Shown: positions 1 through 9,143 of the stretch, piece by piece
Numbering within the stretch: the first letter of the stretch is position 1
How the letters are laid out: the number at the start of each line of letters is the position of its first letter
Notes under the pieces: generated by a model
Told to the model about the DNA's origin: nothing
Seen by the model: the letters and a program-made list of their open reading frames with translations, nothing else
The model's database searches: none
Assembly: GCF_003363155.1 (NCBI RefSeq)
Contig: NZ_QRBE01000010.1
Location: 62,001-126,000, forward strand
Source of the DNA: Dyella monticola
GTDB lineage: Bacteria > Pseudomonadota > Gammaproteobacteria > Xanthomonadales > Rhodanobacteraceae
Direction: 5' to 3'
DNA: 64,000 nt
Made by a program: the position numbers and the translations under genes

Positions 1-1
1 C

Positions 2-946
2 GTCAACTCGCATCTGATTGGCAAATGGGTCAACATCGCCAGCCGCACGGCCGGCTTCGTGCACAAATTCTTCGATGGTCGTCTGGCTGCGAATTTCTCG
101 CCCGAACAAGGCGAATTGTGGCGCGTGCTGATCTCGCACTACGACGACATCCCGGCGTTGTATGAGAGCGGCGAATTTGCCGAAGTGATGCGCCGGTTCG
201 TGCTCATGGCCGATCTGGTCAATGGCCACATCGCCACCAAGGCGCCATGGGTGATGGCAAAGGATGAGGCGCAGCGCGACGAATTGCATCGCGTGTGCTC
301 GTTCTCGCTCGCTGCATTCCGCCTGCTCGGCGGACTGCTCAAGCCGGTGTTGCCAGCCACCGTGGAAGCGGCGGAAACATTCCTGGACGCACCCATCGCC
401 GATTTCGATGCCGCGTGCGCCACCCTGCACAACCATACCATCCGAGCCTTCGAACCGCTGCTGTCACGCATCGATCCCAAGCGTATCGAAGCGATGATCG
501 AAGCGTCGAAGGAATCGCTCGGTTCCGCGCCGGAACCCGAAACCAAACCTGCCCCCAAGAAGAAAGACAGCACGCCCATGACTGACGCCGCATCACCCTC
601 CACTGAAGCCGCCGCCACCATCGGCATGGACGAATTCGCCAAGCTCGACCTGCGCATCGGCGAGGTCCTGGTGTGCCAATTCGTGGAAGGCTCGGACAAG
701 CTGCTGCGCTTTGAGCTGGATGCCGGTCCGCTCGGCAAGCGACAGATCTTCTCCGGCATTCGCGCCGCTTATGGCGAGCCGGAAAAGCTGGTGGGCCGCA
801 ATGTGGTGTTCATTGCCAACCTTGCGCCGCGCAAGATGCGCTTTGGTATATCAGAAGGCATGATTCTTTCGGCTGGCGATGGCGGGAGCGATCTGTTTCT
901 CCTGGATGCGGATCAGGGCGCCAAACCAGGCGCGACGGTACGTTGA
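2..946 (+). CDS. metG: Methionyl-tRNA synthetase, C-terminal part (5' end outside window)
   Basis: Charges tRNA-Met with methionine in the cytoplasm. Only the last 314 codons are present; the reading frame is open from base 2 and the start lies upstream. The visible part begins in the stem-contact-fold/anticodon-binding region (NIASRTAGFV near the edge, followed by the alpha-helical domain), then a low-complexity Pro/Lys linker around bases 520-600, then a C-terminal EMAPII/Trbp111-type tRNA-binding OB-fold from about base 626 (LDLRIGEV, SGIRAAY, NLAPRKMRFGISEGM). This full-length, dimeric arrangement is normal for gammaproteobacterial MetG. Family identity is certain from these motifs. Confidence 0.95.
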   Translation, partial: VNSHLIGKWVNIASRTAGFVHKFFDGRLAANFSPEQGELWRVLISHYDDIPALYESGEFAEVMRRFVLMADLVNGHIATKAPWVMAKDEAQRDELHRVCSFSLAAFRLLGGLLKPVLPATVEAAETFLDAPIADFDAACATLHNHTIRAFEPLLSRIDPKRIEAMIEASKESLGSAPEPETKPAPKKKDSTPMTDAASPSTEAAATIGMDEFAKLDLRIGEVLVCQFVEGSDKLLRFELDAGPLGKRQIFSGIRAAYGEPEKLVGRNVVFIANLAPRKMRFGISEGMILSAGDGGSDLFLLDADQGAKPGATVR

Positions 947-980
947 GCCAGCACGCACTGTCATGCTTAACTTCGCCGAA

Positions 981-1097
981 CGTCATTCCGGCGCAGGCCG
1001 GAATCCAGTTTCAACATGCGTCCGAAGGACACACTTTTTTTCTTGAGTGCTGCGTAGGGCCTGTTTGTATTGGATTCCGGCCTGCGCCGGAATGACG
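981..1097. repeat. Inverted pair of dispersed GTCATTCCGGC repeats
   Basis: Bases 981-1007 and 1071-1097 are perfect 27-base inverted copies separated by 63 bases. Each arm contains GTCATTCCGGC and GCCGGAATCCA and is itself partly palindromic. Related copies occur at 2426-2452, 32238-32265, 50131-50149 and 57573-57641, always between genes. The pair sits between metG and rsxB and could fold into a long hairpin. Confidence 0.85.
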
Positions 1098-1126
1098 GTG
1101 AGGCGAGATCGAACATTCCCTAAACC

Positions 1127-1729
1127 ATGAACACCCTCGCCGACCGCATCGACGCCCTGCTGCCGCAAACGCAATGCGAACAATGCGGCTACCACGGCTG
1201 CCGCCCCTATGCGGAAGCGATCGCCAAGGGTGACGCGCCGATCAACCAATGCCCGCCCGGCGGCAGCGAAGGTATCGTCCAGCTCGCCGCCCTGCTCGGT
1301 TGTGCGCCGCTGCCGTTGAATCCCGAAAACGGCGTTGAAAAACCCCGCACGCTGGCGCGCATCGTGGAAGCCGATTGCATCGGCTGCACCAAATGCATCC
1401 AGGTGTGTCCCGTCGACGCCATCGTCGGTGCGAACAAGCTGATGCATACCGTCATCGCCGATGATTGCACCGGTTGCGAACGGTGCGTACCTGCCTGCCC
1501 CGTCGATTGCATCGTGCTTGAACCGATGCCGCTCGCGCAGGCCGACGATCCCGCTCACGCCGATGCCGCACGCCATCACTTCCAGCGCCGCGAAACACGC
1601 GTTGCTGCTCAGCAGGTGCAACGCGCGGCAGAGTTGGCAGCACGCAAAGCGCAGGTGCACAGCCCGAGCCAAAGCGTGCTCGATGCCCTCGCCCGCATCA
1701 AAGAAAAAAAACAGGAGCCCGGTCAGTGA
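1127..1729 (+). CDS. rsxB: RsxB/RnfB-type iron-sulfur electron-transfer protein, stand-alone
   Basis: Electron-transfer protein related to subunit B of the Rnf/Rsx complex. Residues about 1-60 form the 4Fe-4S (FES) domain with the pattern C-x2-C-x4-C and a later C ([23 protein letters not shown]). Two ferredoxin 4Fe-4S clusters follow ([12 protein letters not shown] and [12 protein letters not shown]). A 50-residue basic tail ends the 200-residue protein. The N-terminal membrane helix typical of RnfB is missing, and no rnfA, C, D, G or E lies nearby, so the protein may be soluble and serve another redox partner. It overlaps nth by 4 bases, which suggests co-translation with the 4Fe-4S enzyme Nth. 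Confidence 0.85.
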   Translation: MNTLADRIDALLPQTQCEQCGYHGCRPYAEAIAKGDAPINQCPPGGSEGIVQLAALLGCAPLPLNPENGVEKPRTLARIVEADCIGCTKCIQVCPVDAIVGANKLMHTVIADDCTGCERCVPACPVDCIVLEPMPLAQADDPAHADAARHHFQRRETRVAAQQVQRAAELAARKAQVHSPSQSVLDALARIKEKKQEPGQ

Positions 1730-2364
1730 AAAAAGCGGATGTAGTCGAACTGTTCACACGGCTGCGCGAACTCAATCCGCATCCCACGACCGAGCTGGTC
1801 TACAGCACACCTTTCGAACTGTTGGTTGCAGTCGTGCTTTCCGCACAAGCCACCGATGTCGGCGTGAACAAGGCCACGCGCAAGCTGTATCCCGTCGCCA
1901 ACACGCCACAGGCGATCCTCGACATGGGTGAGGAAAAGCTTAAGCGTTATATCAGCACCATCGGCTTGTTCAACGCCAAGGCGAAGAACGTCATCGCGCT
2001 GTGCCGCATCCTCGTCGAACACTACGATGGTGAAGTGCCGGATCATCGCGAAGCGCTCGAGGCGCTACCGGGTGTCGGACGAAAAACCGCCAATGTGGTG
2101 CTTAATACAGCGTTCGGCCACGCCACCATTGCCGTCGATACGCATATCTTCCGCGTTGCCAATCGCACTGGCCTTGCACCTGGCAAAGATGTGCGGGCGG
2201 TCGAGGATAAGCTCGAAAAAATTGTGCCGCCTGAATTCAAGCAGGATGCGCATCATTGGCTGATCCTGCATGGACGTTACGTTTGCAAGGCACGCAAGCC
2301 GGATTGCCCGCAGTGCGTGATTCGCGATCTGTGTCGGTACAAGGACAAGACACCGGCGAGGTGA
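1726..2364 (+). CDS. nth: Endonuclease III
   Basis: Bifunctional DNA glycosylase/AP lyase removing oxidised pyrimidines in base-excision repair. The 212-residue protein has the helix-hairpin-helix [12 protein letters not shown], with catalytic Lys in GRKTA and the catalytic Asp in [11 protein letters not shown]. The C-terminal 4Fe-4S loop has the family pattern C-x6-C-x2-C-x5-C ([17 protein letters not shown]). The start is GTG at 1726 inside the end of rsxB (GTGA overlap). Length is normal for the family. Confidence 0.95.
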   Translation: MKKADVVELFTRLRELNPHPTTELVYSTPFELLVAVVLSAQATDVGVNKATRKLYPVANTPQAILDMGEEKLKRYISTIGLFNAKAKNVIALCRILVEHYDGEVPDHREALEALPGVGRKTANVVLNTAFGHATIAVDTHIFRVANRTGLAPGKDVRAVEDKLEKIVPPEFKQDAHHWLILHGRYVCKARKPDCPQCVIRDLCRYKDKTPAR

Positions 2365-2425
2365 TGTTTGCCTGTCTCTTCGCACAGCGATCTACAGATC
2401 GTGTCATCGAGCCGAATCCTGCGCT

Positions 2426-2452
2426 CGTCATTCCGGCGAAGGTGGAATGACA
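2426..2452. repeat. Dispersed GTCATTCC hairpin repeat
   Basis: TCATTCC and GGAATGA arms flank a 9-base loop. This is a short member of the same repeat family as 981-1097, with the shared right flank (gaatgacagtgaggtgag). It lies between convergent nth and the porin gene. Confidence 0.7.
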
Positions 2453-2517
2453 GTGAGGTGAGTTGAACGCTTGCGGCGAGTCGTATGGGTGATTCGTTTC
2501 TTTCCAATAACCCAAAA

Positions 2518-2549
2518 AAGTAAACGGCGGGCAAAGCCCGCCGTTTTTC
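2518..2549. terminator. Bidirectional intrinsic terminator between nth and the porin gene
   Basis: A perfect 9-bp stem (ACGGCGGGC at 2524-2532, GCCCGCCGT at 2536-2544) with AAA loop has a T-run on the right for the plus strand and an A-run on the left (read as T for the minus strand). It lies between convergent genes and can serve both. Confidence 0.85.
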
Positions 2550-2605
2550 CATCCCTGGGTACAACTCCCTTACGATAAAAGTCGCAACCAACTCTTTCCC
2601 GCGGA

Positions 2606-4303
2606 TCAGAACGGGTAGTAGCGGAAGCTGGTGAAGAACATGTTGTCCGGAGCGGTCGGTGCATTGCCCTTGGCATCCGTGAACAGCTGACGCGTGACAT
2701 GCGAGAACTGCGTACCGAACTGCACGCGGCCGAACTTGCCCTGGTAGAACTTCCACCAGAAACCGATGGTCTGCTCGGCGACCTGACGGGTCTGGCCCGT
2801 ACAATCGCTGGCTGCACCGTAGACCAAGCATTGGCTGTTGTTGTAGCCGAGCGCCGCGGCGCCATAGCCGAACGGCAAGCCGTTCGCACCGGTGCCAAGG
2901 TAGCTGTCTTCCTGCTCGCGGCCGCCCGCAGCGTACACATCCAGGGAGTCCGACGCATGCCAGGTCAACGTGGCGAGCGCCATGTTTTCCTTCAGCGGCC
3001 GCGGAGCGCCCGACGAGGTGTAGGTGATGTCGTTCAAGCCAGCCGTACCGTAACGGCCGATGCCCTTGCCATCCATACCCGAAAGCTGCAGGTCGAGCAC
3101 CTTGGGAACCAGCGGCAGCACCATGCCGAAACCGAAACCACCACCATGCGCGGTTTGGTTGCTCGTCGCTGCGGGGCCACCATCGGCAGCCGTCGGCGTG
3201 ACGCGGGTGGTGAACTGACGCGAGATGCCGAACAGTTCGTAGTGGCCCCAACCTGGATCCGCTGCGAACTTCACGATGACGTCCGGAATTTCGTTAAGCG
3301 ACACGGAGTTGAGCGTGTCGTAGAGGCTGCCAGCCTGGACCGTAGCCGTCGTCGACGAATAGCCCTTGCTGCCTGCACCGGCCACAGAGCCGATACCTGC
3401 CGTCTGCGGATTTTCCACCGAGACGCCCAACCACCACTTCTTGTCCCAGTCCTTGACGATGCGCAGCTGGGTCTGGCGAGCCCAGGTGAAGCCCACGGCG
3501 TACTGTGCGTCGATGGTCGGCGGCAACACTTCCTTGGTCGGGGTGATACCGACGCTATCGAGCGTCAGCAGCGACCACGCCTGACCACCCAGCAGATGCA
3601 GGCCGTAGTCGTTCCAATCGATGTTGGTCCACAACTGACGGATGCGCATGTTGAACGAGTTGCTCTCGTTCATGTTCGCCGTCTGGGCGCCACCGAGGAA
3701 ATCCGTCTCGTAGTAGCCGGTCACATGGGTCGAATCGTTGATGTCGCCTTCTGCCTTGATGCTCAGGCGGCTCTGGCGCGCGCTGTAGAGGAACTGGTCG
3801 TTTCTCGCATTGGTGACCGGGTAGGAGGTGGTCGCTCCGGTGCCCGTGTTGATCGGCGCGGTGCTCGTACCACCTTCGAACGGAATGGCGGTGAACTTGG
3901 TGGCCACGTCATCGGCGGTGTCGCGCGAACGGTACGCCGTTTCAGCCGCCAGGAAGCCGCCGAAGGTCCACTTCACGCCACCGGTGCCGCCCAGGGTATC
4001 GCCCAGATGGGTGGCAGCCTGCTGCTGCGCCTGAGCGACCTGTGCTTGCGTGGCCTGCACTTGTGCCTGCGTGGCCTGCACGGACTGCACGGTCTGCTGT
4101 TGCGCCTGTTGCTGGGCCTGCTGCTGCGACTCCAGATCCTGGACCTTCTGCTCCAGCGCGGCGATCTCCTGCTGCATTTGCTGCAACTCGGCCGCGCTTA
4201 CGGTCACTTTTTTGTTGGACGATGTCTGAGCTGACACAGTTGCTGTAACGCTGGTCAGGCCCAAACCGGCAGCGATCGCCACCGTGAGCATCTTGGAACG
4301 CAT
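2606..4303 (-). CDS. Outer-membrane porin with N-terminal coiled coil (OprP/DcaP-like)
   Basis: Beta-barrel porin of 565 residues. It starts with a Sec signal peptide ending near AQT (about residues 1-26), then a Gln-rich coiled-coil segment (about 35-100) that probably forms a periplasmic trimer stalk, then the barrel (for example GGFLAAETAYRSR, RQSRLSIKAEGDI, GYYETDFLGG) ending in a C-terminal Phe as usual for BamA substrates. A Shine-Dalgarno GGAG precedes the ATG at 4303. Position next to pstSCAB and a Pho-box-like site upstream suggest a role in phosphate uptake as for OprP/OprO, but the sequence also resembles DcaP-like trimeric porins. The substrate is therefore not settled. Confidence 0.75.
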   Translation of the reverse strand: MRSKMLTVAIAAGLGLTSVTATVSAQTSSNKKVTVSAAELQQMQQEIAALEQKVQDLESQQQAQQQAQQQTVQSVQATQAQVQATQAQVAQAQQQAATHLGDTLGGTGGVKWTFGGFLAAETAYRSRDTADDVATKFTAIPFEGGTSTAPINTGTGATTSYPVTNARNDQFLYSARQSRLSIKAEGDINDSTHVTGYYETDFLGGAQTANMNESNSFNMRIRQLWTNIDWNDYGLHLLGGQAWSLLTLDSVGITPTKEVLPPTIDAQYAVGFTWARQTQLRIVKDWDKKWWLGVSVENPQTAGIGSVAGAGSKGYSSTTATVQAGSLYDTLNSVSLNEIPDVIVKFAADPGWGHYELFGISRQFTTRVTPTAADGGPAATSNQTAHGGGFGFGMVLPLVPKVLDLQLSGMDGKGIGRYGTAGLNDITYTSSGAPRPLKENMALATLTWHASDSLDVYAAGGREQEDSYLGTGANGLPFGYGAAALGYNNSQCLVYGAASDCTGQTRQVAEQTIGFWWKFYQGKFGRVQFGTQFSHVTRQLFTDAKGNAPTAPDNMFFTSFRYYPF

Positions 4304-4407
4304 GTAGTTGTCTCCGCTTGATCAAAAGGAACCGCGCGGCATCCCAGTGCTTCCCCTGGAGCGTCCTGCGGGTTGTGCGAATGATCGAAGCGGAGCTTTA
4401 CCGTTAG

Positions 4408-4425
4408 ATGGATGTTATGTGACAG
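4408..4425 (-). promoter_or_regulatory. Pho-box-like site upstream of the porin gene
   Basis: On the minus strand the site reads CTGTCAC-ATAA-CATCCAT. The first 7-mer and the A/T spacer fit the PhoB consensus (CTGTCAT-AWAW-CTGTCAY) well; the second 7-mer is weak (4 of 7). It lies about 105 bases before the porin start. Confidence 0.4.
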
Positions 4426-4480
4426 AACGAAGACACACCATACGGTTCGTCACGCAGGTATCGGCTGATATGCTTGTCAG

Positions 4481-5140
4481 ATGGAGCAACTGAATAACAG
4501 CCTCGCGACGCGCATGGCCGACCGTTTTCGCGGCTTTCTGCCGGTGATCGTTGACGTGGAGACCGGTGGGTTCGATGCCGATAAAGATGCACTGCTGGAA
4601 ATCGCGGCCGTCACCATCGGCATGGATCAGGAAGGCAACCTCTATCCTCATCCGGTGGTCTCCACGCACGTGGAGCCATTTTCCGGTGCGAACATCGATC
4701 CGCGCGCGCTGGAAATCACCGGTATCGATCCCGATAGCCCGCTGCGCGGCGCATTGAACGAGCGCGCGGCGCTTGACCACATTTTCCAGGCGGTGCGCCT
4801 TGCCGTGCGTGCCGATGAATGCCAGCGCGCCGTCCTCGTCGGCCACAACGCGGCCTTCGACTTAGGCTTTATCAATGCCGCGGTGCGCCGCGTGGCGCAT
4901 AAGCGCAACCCTTTTCACCCCTTCAGTTGCTTTGACACGGCAAGCCTGAGCGGCCTGCTCTACGGGCAGACGGTGCTCAGCAAGGCAGTGCTCGCCGCGG
5001 GCTACACCTTCGATTCGCGCGAGGCGCATTCGGCGGTGTATGACGCCGAGCGCACCGCGCTGCTGTTCTGCCGCATCGTCAATCGCCTGCGTTCGCTGGA
5101 AGTGCTGGAACTGGAGCGCGTGGGTGCTGCGCTGCCCTGA
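4481..5140 (+). CDS. rnt: Ribonuclease T
   Basis: 3'-5' exoribonuclease of the DEDDh (DnaQ-like) superfamily that trims the 3' ends of tRNA and other stable RNAs. The 219-residue protein has ExoI motif [10 protein letters not shown] (D and E metal ligands), ExoII around [11 protein letters not shown] and Exo[16 protein letters not shown]. RNase T-specific features such as [16 protein letters not shown] are present. Length is normal for RNase T. It stands between the divergent porin gene and the pst operon. Confidence 0.95.
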   Translation: MEQLNNSLATRMADRFRGFLPVIVDVETGGFDADKDALLEIAAVTIGMDQEGNLYPHPVVSTHVEPFSGANIDPRALEITGIDPDSPLRGALNERAALDHIFQAVRLAVRADECQRAVLVGHNAAFDLGFINAAVRRVAHKRNPFHPFSCFDTASLSGLLYGQTVLSKAVLAAGYTFDSREAHSAVYDAERTALLFCRIVNRLRSLEVLELERVGAALP

Positions 5141-5169
5141 AAGCAGCCTTTTTCCACAAGTTTTTGCGA

Positions 5170-5187
5170 TTGTCATCAAGATGACAC
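5170..5187 (+). promoter_or_regulatory. Pho-box-like site upstream of pstS
   Basis: TTGTCAT-CAAG-ATGACAC matches the two 7-mers of the PhoB box in about 6 of 7 and 5 of 7 positions. The core TGTCATCAAGATGACA (5171-5186) is also a perfect inverted repeat around AA. It lies about 90 bases before the pstS GTG, a typical distance for a PhoB-activated promoter. Confidence 0.5.
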
Positions 5188-5274
5188 ATTCATCTCATCT
5201 CATTGCAACACATAACCTCTGCAATACACGGGTCGCAGGCATTTGCTAGCCACATCCCGTCCAAAGGAGCCACT

Positions 5275-6309
5275 GTGTTGACCTCATTCAAACTTCCGTC
5301 TCGCCTCGGCACGCTCGCCGTTGTGATCGCCGCCGCCCTGTTCGGCACGACGGTTCAAGCCACCGATATCACCGGTGCGGGCTCCAGCTTCGTGTATCCG
5401 GTCATTTCCAAGTGGTCGGCGGCCTACGCTGAAAAGACCGGCAATCACGTCAACTATCAGTCGATCGGCTCCGGCGGTGGCATCGCGCAGATCAAGGCCG
5501 GCACGGTGGATTTCGGTGCTTCGGACATGCCGCTCAAGCCCGAAGACCTGGCCAAGTTCGGCCTGGGCCAGTTCCCTGACGTGATCGGCGGCATCGTTCC
5601 GGCCTTCAACGTGGCCGGCGTTGCGCCGGGCTCGCTGGTGCTGGATGGCCCCACGCTGGCGGCCATCTATCTGGGTACCATCACCACCTGGAATGATCCG
5701 GCCATCGCTAAGCTGAACCCCGGTGCACATCTGCCGTCTTCGAAGATTTTCGTGGTGCATCGTTCGGATGGTTCGGGCACCAGCTTCAACTTTACCGATT
5801 ACCTGTCCAAGGTGAGCCCGACATGGAAGTCGAAGGTGGGTGAAGGTACCGCCGTGCAATGGCCGACCGGTATCGGCGGTAAGGGCAACGAGGGTGTATC
5901 CGCTTATATCAAGCAGATCCCGAACTCGATCGGCTATGTGGAATATGCCTACGCGGTGCAGAACCATCTTGGCTACGCCAAGATGAAGAACGCCGCCGGC
6001 AATGTGGTCGAGCCGACCATCGCCAGCTTCCAGGCCGCCGCCAACACGGCCGACTGGAAGAGCGCCAAGGATTTCAACCTGCTGATGACCAATGCGCCGG
6101 GCGCCCAGGCGTGGCCGATCACCGCCACTTCGTGGGTGATCATGTACAAGACACCGAAGAACGCGGCCAACGCCAAGGTAACCTTCGACTTCTTCAAGTA
6201 TGCCTATGAGCACGGCCAGGATGCGGCCCGCGCGCTCGACTACGTACCGCTGCCCGATGCGCTGGTGCAGCAGATCGAGACCTACTGGTCCAGCGAATAC
6301 AAGATGTAA
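5275..6309 (+). CDS. pstS: Phosphate ABC transporter, periplasmic phosphate-binding protein
   Basis: High-affinity periplasmic phosphate receptor feeding PstCAB. The start is taken as GTG 5275 because AAAGGAG lies 6-12 bases upstream; an in-frame ATG at 5203 has no such signal. The 344-residue protein has a signal peptide ending at VQA-T. The phosphate-binding loops are ITGAGSSFVYP, SIGSGGGIAQI and HRSDGSGTSFNFTDYL, all hallmarks of PstS. It is the first gene of the pstSCAB-phoU cluster. Confidence 0.95.
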   Translation: MLTSFKLPSRLGTLAVVIAAALFGTTVQATDITGAGSSFVYPVISKWSAAYAEKTGNHVNYQSIGSGGGIAQIKAGTVDFGASDMPLKPEDLAKFGLGQFPDVIGGIVPAFNVAGVAPGSLVLDGPTLAAIYLGTITTWNDPAIAKLNPGAHLPSSKIFVVHRSDGSGTSFNFTDYLSKVSPTWKSKVGEGTAVQWPTGIGGKGNEGVSAYIKQIPNSIGYVEYAYAVQNHLGYAKMKNAAGNVVEPTIASFQAAANTADWKSAKDFNLLMTNAPGAQAWPITATSWVIMYKTPKNAANAKVTFDFFKYAYEHGQDAARALDYVPLPDALVQQIETYWSSEYKM

Positions 6310-6410
6310 GCTGCGTGCTGTCGCAAAGACAGCAGCAGTGACCTGCGACGCGCGCAACGTCTCGTTGCGCGCGTCGTGCTGATTGAAACCGATTGCGGAA
6401 AACATCACGC

Positions 6411-7382
6411 ATGTCTGCCCTAAGTGCCGAACCGCTCCCCCGCGATACCGAACAACGTTCGCGCACCGATGCCCGTCACGATTTCGTGTTTCGACTTCTG
6501 CTTCGCTTCTGCGCCCTGCTGGTGCTGGCAGCGTTACTGGGCGCTGCACTCTCCACCCTGTGGGGTGGCCGCGAGGTGTTGTTCAAGGACGGGCTGCACT
6601 TTCTGTTCAGTTCCGACTGGAATCCGGTCAATGATCAATATGGTGCGCTTGCCCCCATCGTCGGCACGCTGGTCACTTCACTCATCGCGTTGCTTCTGGC
6701 TGTACCGGTAAGCTTCGGCATCGCCCTCTTCCTCACCGAGATCGCGCCCAACTGGATGCGCGGACCGGTCAGCTCGGCGATCGAACTCCTGGCTGCGATT
6801 CCTTCGATCATCTACGGCATGTGGGGCCTGTTTATATTCGTACCCTTCATGGCCAGCATCGAGCCGACGCTCAGCGACACACTCGGCAACATTCCGCTTA
6901 TCGGCGCGTTGTTCCAGGGGCCGCCGCTCGGGCTCGGCTTGCTCACGGCCGGCATTGTGCTGGCGGTGATGATTCTTCCGTTCATATCGTCCGTCATGCG
7001 CGAAGTGTTCCGCACGGTGCCGGCGCGGTTGAAAGAATCCTCCTATGCACTGGGTTCCACCACCTGGGAAGTGGTGTGGAACATCGTGCTGCCATACACC
7101 CGCTCGGCGGTGATCGGTGGCATTTTCCTGGGGCTCGGGCGTGCGCTTGGCGAGACCATGGCGGTCACCTTCGTGCTGGGTAATTCCTACAACCTCACCG
7201 CGTCGCTGCTGATGCCGGGCACCTCGATTTCCTCAAGCATCGCCAATGAATTCAACGAAGCGGTGGGCCTGCATCGTTCCGCGCTGATCGCGCTGGGCTT
7301 CCTGCTGTTCGTGGTGACCTTCATCGTGCTGCTGATCGCGCGCTTCATGCTGCGTCAGTTGGCGCGCAAGGAGGGTCGCTGA
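6411..7382 (+). CDS. pstC: Phosphate ABC transporter permease PstC
   Basis: Inner-membrane permease subunit forming the phosphate channel with PstA. The 323-residue protein has about six hydrophobic helices and the binding-protein-dependent permease motif with the EAA loop (ALGSTTWEVVWNIVLPYTRSAV, in which the conserved Gly and Pro are visible), followed by GLGRALGETMAVTFVLGN, typical of PstC. The ATG at 6411 is preferred over an upstream TTG at 6393. The stop overlaps the pstA start by one base (TGATG). Confidence 0.95.
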   Translation: MSALSAEPLPRDTEQRSRTDARHDFVFRLLLRFCALLVLAALLGAALSTLWGGREVLFKDGLHFLFSSDWNPVNDQYGALAPIVGTLVTSLIALLLAVPVSFGIALFLTEIAPNWMRGPVSSAIELLAAIPSIIYGMWGLFIFVPFMASIEPTLSDTLGNIPLIGALFQGPPLGLGLLTAGIVLAVMILPFISSVMREVFRTVPARLKESSYALGSTTWEVVWNIVLPYTRSAVIGGIFLGLGRALGETMAVTFVLGNSYNLTASLLMPGTSISSSIANEFNEAVGLHRSALIALGFLLFVVTFIVLLIARFMLRQLARKEGR

Positions 7383-8248
7383 TGTCCGCCGTGTATGCAC
7401 GCCGCCGTATCGTCAACATCATCGCATTGACGCTGAGCGGGTTCGCCACGCTCATCGGCCTGTTTTTTCTCGTGTGGATTCTCTGGATCACCTTGCAGAA
7501 CGGCCTTCCCGCATTGAAGCTGACGCTGTTCACCAAGATCACCGCCTATGCCGACACCGGCGGCCTGGCCAATGCGATGGTCGGCAGCTTGATCATGGAT
7601 CTGATGGCGCTTTTGATCTGCGCCCCGATTGGTGTGCTGGCCGGTACGTACCTGGCCGAGTACGCCAGCTCCACCCGGCTGGGTGCATCGATTCGCTTTC
7701 TCAACGACATTCTGTTGTCGGCACCGTCCATCGTATTGGGCTTGTTCGTGTATGTGATCATCGTGATTCCCACGACCGAACTTACCGGCGGGCGCATCAG
7801 CTTCTCCGGTTTTGCCGGCAGCGTGGCGTTGGCATTGATCGGCCTGCCGGTGATCGTGCGCACCACCGACGAAATGCTGCAGCTCGTGCCAGGCACGCTG
7901 CGCGAAGCGGCGTTGTCCCTCGGCATACCGCAGTGGAAGCTCACGCTGCAGGTGCTGATGCGCGCGGCGTTCTCGGGCATTCTCACCGGTGTGCTGCTGG
8001 CGCTGGCGCGCCTGGCCGGTGAAACCGCGCCGTTGCTGTTCACCGCGTTCGGCAACAACTTCATGACGGTGCATCCGCTGGACAAGATGGCCAGCATGCC
8101 GGTCACCATCTATCAGTACACCAACGATCCCAATCCGGCGCTGCATGCGATCGCCTGGGCGGGTGCGCTGCTGATCACTCTGTTCGTGCTGGCGCTGAGC
8201 CTGCTGACCCGCATCATGTTTTCGCGCAAGAAGGTGAGTTATGAATGA
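7382..8248 (+). CDS. pstA: Phosphate ABC transporter permease PstA
   Basis: Second membrane subunit of the Pst transporter. The 288-residue protein has about six predicted membrane helices, and the permease loop [19 protein letters not shown] followed by [22 protein letters not shown] is characteristic of PstA. The start overlaps pstC by one base and the end overlaps pstB by eight bases, so translation is likely coupled. Confidence 0.95.
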   Translation: MSAVYARRRIVNIIALTLSGFATLIGLFFLVWILWITLQNGLPALKLTLFTKITAYADTGGLANAMVGSLIMDLMALLICAPIGVLAGTYLAEYASSTRLGASIRFLNDILLSAPSIVLGLFVYVIIVIPTTELTGGRISFSGFAGSVALALIGLPVIVRTTDEMLQLVPGTLREAALSLGIPQWKLTLQVLMRAAFSGILTGVLLALARLAGETAPLLFTAFGNNFMTVHPLDKMASMPVTIYQYTNDPNPALHAIAWAGALLITLFVLALSLLTRIMFSRKKVSYE

Positions 8249-9041
8249 CCTCGCCGCCGCTTCTGCGGCCGCATTGACCGACGCCTCGCCCGCCAAGCTG
8301 AAGGTGCGCGACGTGCACTTCTACTACCACGGATACCATGCGCTCAAAGGCATCAACATGGATATCCCGGAGAAGCAGGTCACCGCGATCATCGGCCCCT
8401 CCGGCTGCGGCAAGTCGACCTTGCTGCGTATCTTCAATCGCATCTACGCGATCTATCCGAAGCTGGAAGCCAAGGGTTCGATCGAACTGGACGGCGAGAA
8501 CATTCTTGATCCGAGCTATTCGATGAACCGCCTGCGCACCAAGGTGGGCATGGTGTTTCAGAAGCCGGTGCCGTTTCCGATGACCATTTTCGAAAACGTG
8601 GCCTATGGCATTCGCCACCATGAAAAACTGTCGCGTGCGGACATGGACATGCGCGTCGAGCAGGCCCTGCGCAGCGCCGCCTTGTGGGATGAAGTGAAGG
8701 ACAAGCTAAAGCAGAGCGCGCTCGGTCTCTCCGGCGGTCAGCAGCAGCGCTTGTGCATCGCGCGCGGCATTGCGCTGCGTCCGGAAGTGCTACTGCTGGA
8801 CGAACCCACTTCCGCGCTGGACCCGATCGCCACCGGCCGCATCGAACAGCTTGTGGAAGAACTCAAACACGAGTACACCATCGTCATTGTCACCCACAAC
8901 ATGCAGCAGGCTGCGCGCGTTTCCGACCGCACGGCCTTCATGTACCTGGGCGAACTGATCGAGTTCGACAATACGGAAAAGATCTTCACCAAGCCCGGCA
9001 AGAAGCAGACCGAGGATTACATCACCGGCAGGTTTGGTTGA
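8241..9041 (+). CDS. pstB: Phosphate ABC transporter ATP-binding protein
   Basis: ATPase that energises PstCA. The 266-residue protein has Walker [10 protein letters not shown] (about 52-60), Q-loop VFQKPVPFP, signature LSGGQQQR (163-170), Walker [13 protein letters not shown] and the H-loop in [16 protein letters not shown]. These are the standard PstB sequence features. It is translated from an ATG inside the pstA 3' end. Confidence 0.97.
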   Translation: MNDLAAASAAALTDASPAKLKVRDVHFYYHGYHALKGINMDIPEKQVTAIIGPSGCGKSTLLRIFNRIYAIYPKLEAKGSIELDGENILDPSYSMNRLRTKVGMVFQKPVPFPMTIFENVAYGIRHHEKLSRADMDMRVEQALRSAALWDEVKDKLKQSALGLSGGQQQRLCIARGIALRPEVLLLDEPTSALDPIATGRIEQLVEELKHEYTIVIVTHNMQQAARVSDRTAFMYLGELIEFDNTEKIFTKPGKKQTEDYITGRFG

Positions 9042-9053
9042 TCCCCCAATAGC

Positions 9054-9091
9054 TCCTTCTCCCCTGCGGGGAGAGGGTTGGGGTGAGGGGC
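9054..9091. repeat. Dispersed CCCCTGC/GGGGAG palindromic repeat
   Basis: The stretch ctcccctgcggggagag with its flank ggttggggtgagggg is an intergenic stem-loop. Similar C-rich/G-rich palindromes occur at 9917-9945, 11811-11833 and 51125-51144. It may also weaken transcription between pstB and phoU. Confidence 0.65.
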
Positions 9092-9143
9092 CAACCTCGC
9101 ACGATATCTCCTCCCCCATTACCGAAATGCAAGAGGCCATCCC

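Noticed and set aside
2699-4234. Long plus-strand frame (511 codons) opposite the porin gene
   Set aside because: Antisense shadow of a high-GC gene; the minus frame has signal peptide, barrel and C-terminal Phe, while this one is Arg/His/Leu-rich without domains.
7355-8296. Minus-strand frame opposite pstA
   Set aside because: Composition (His, Arg, Gln rich) and position across three overlapping pst genes show it is a shadow.
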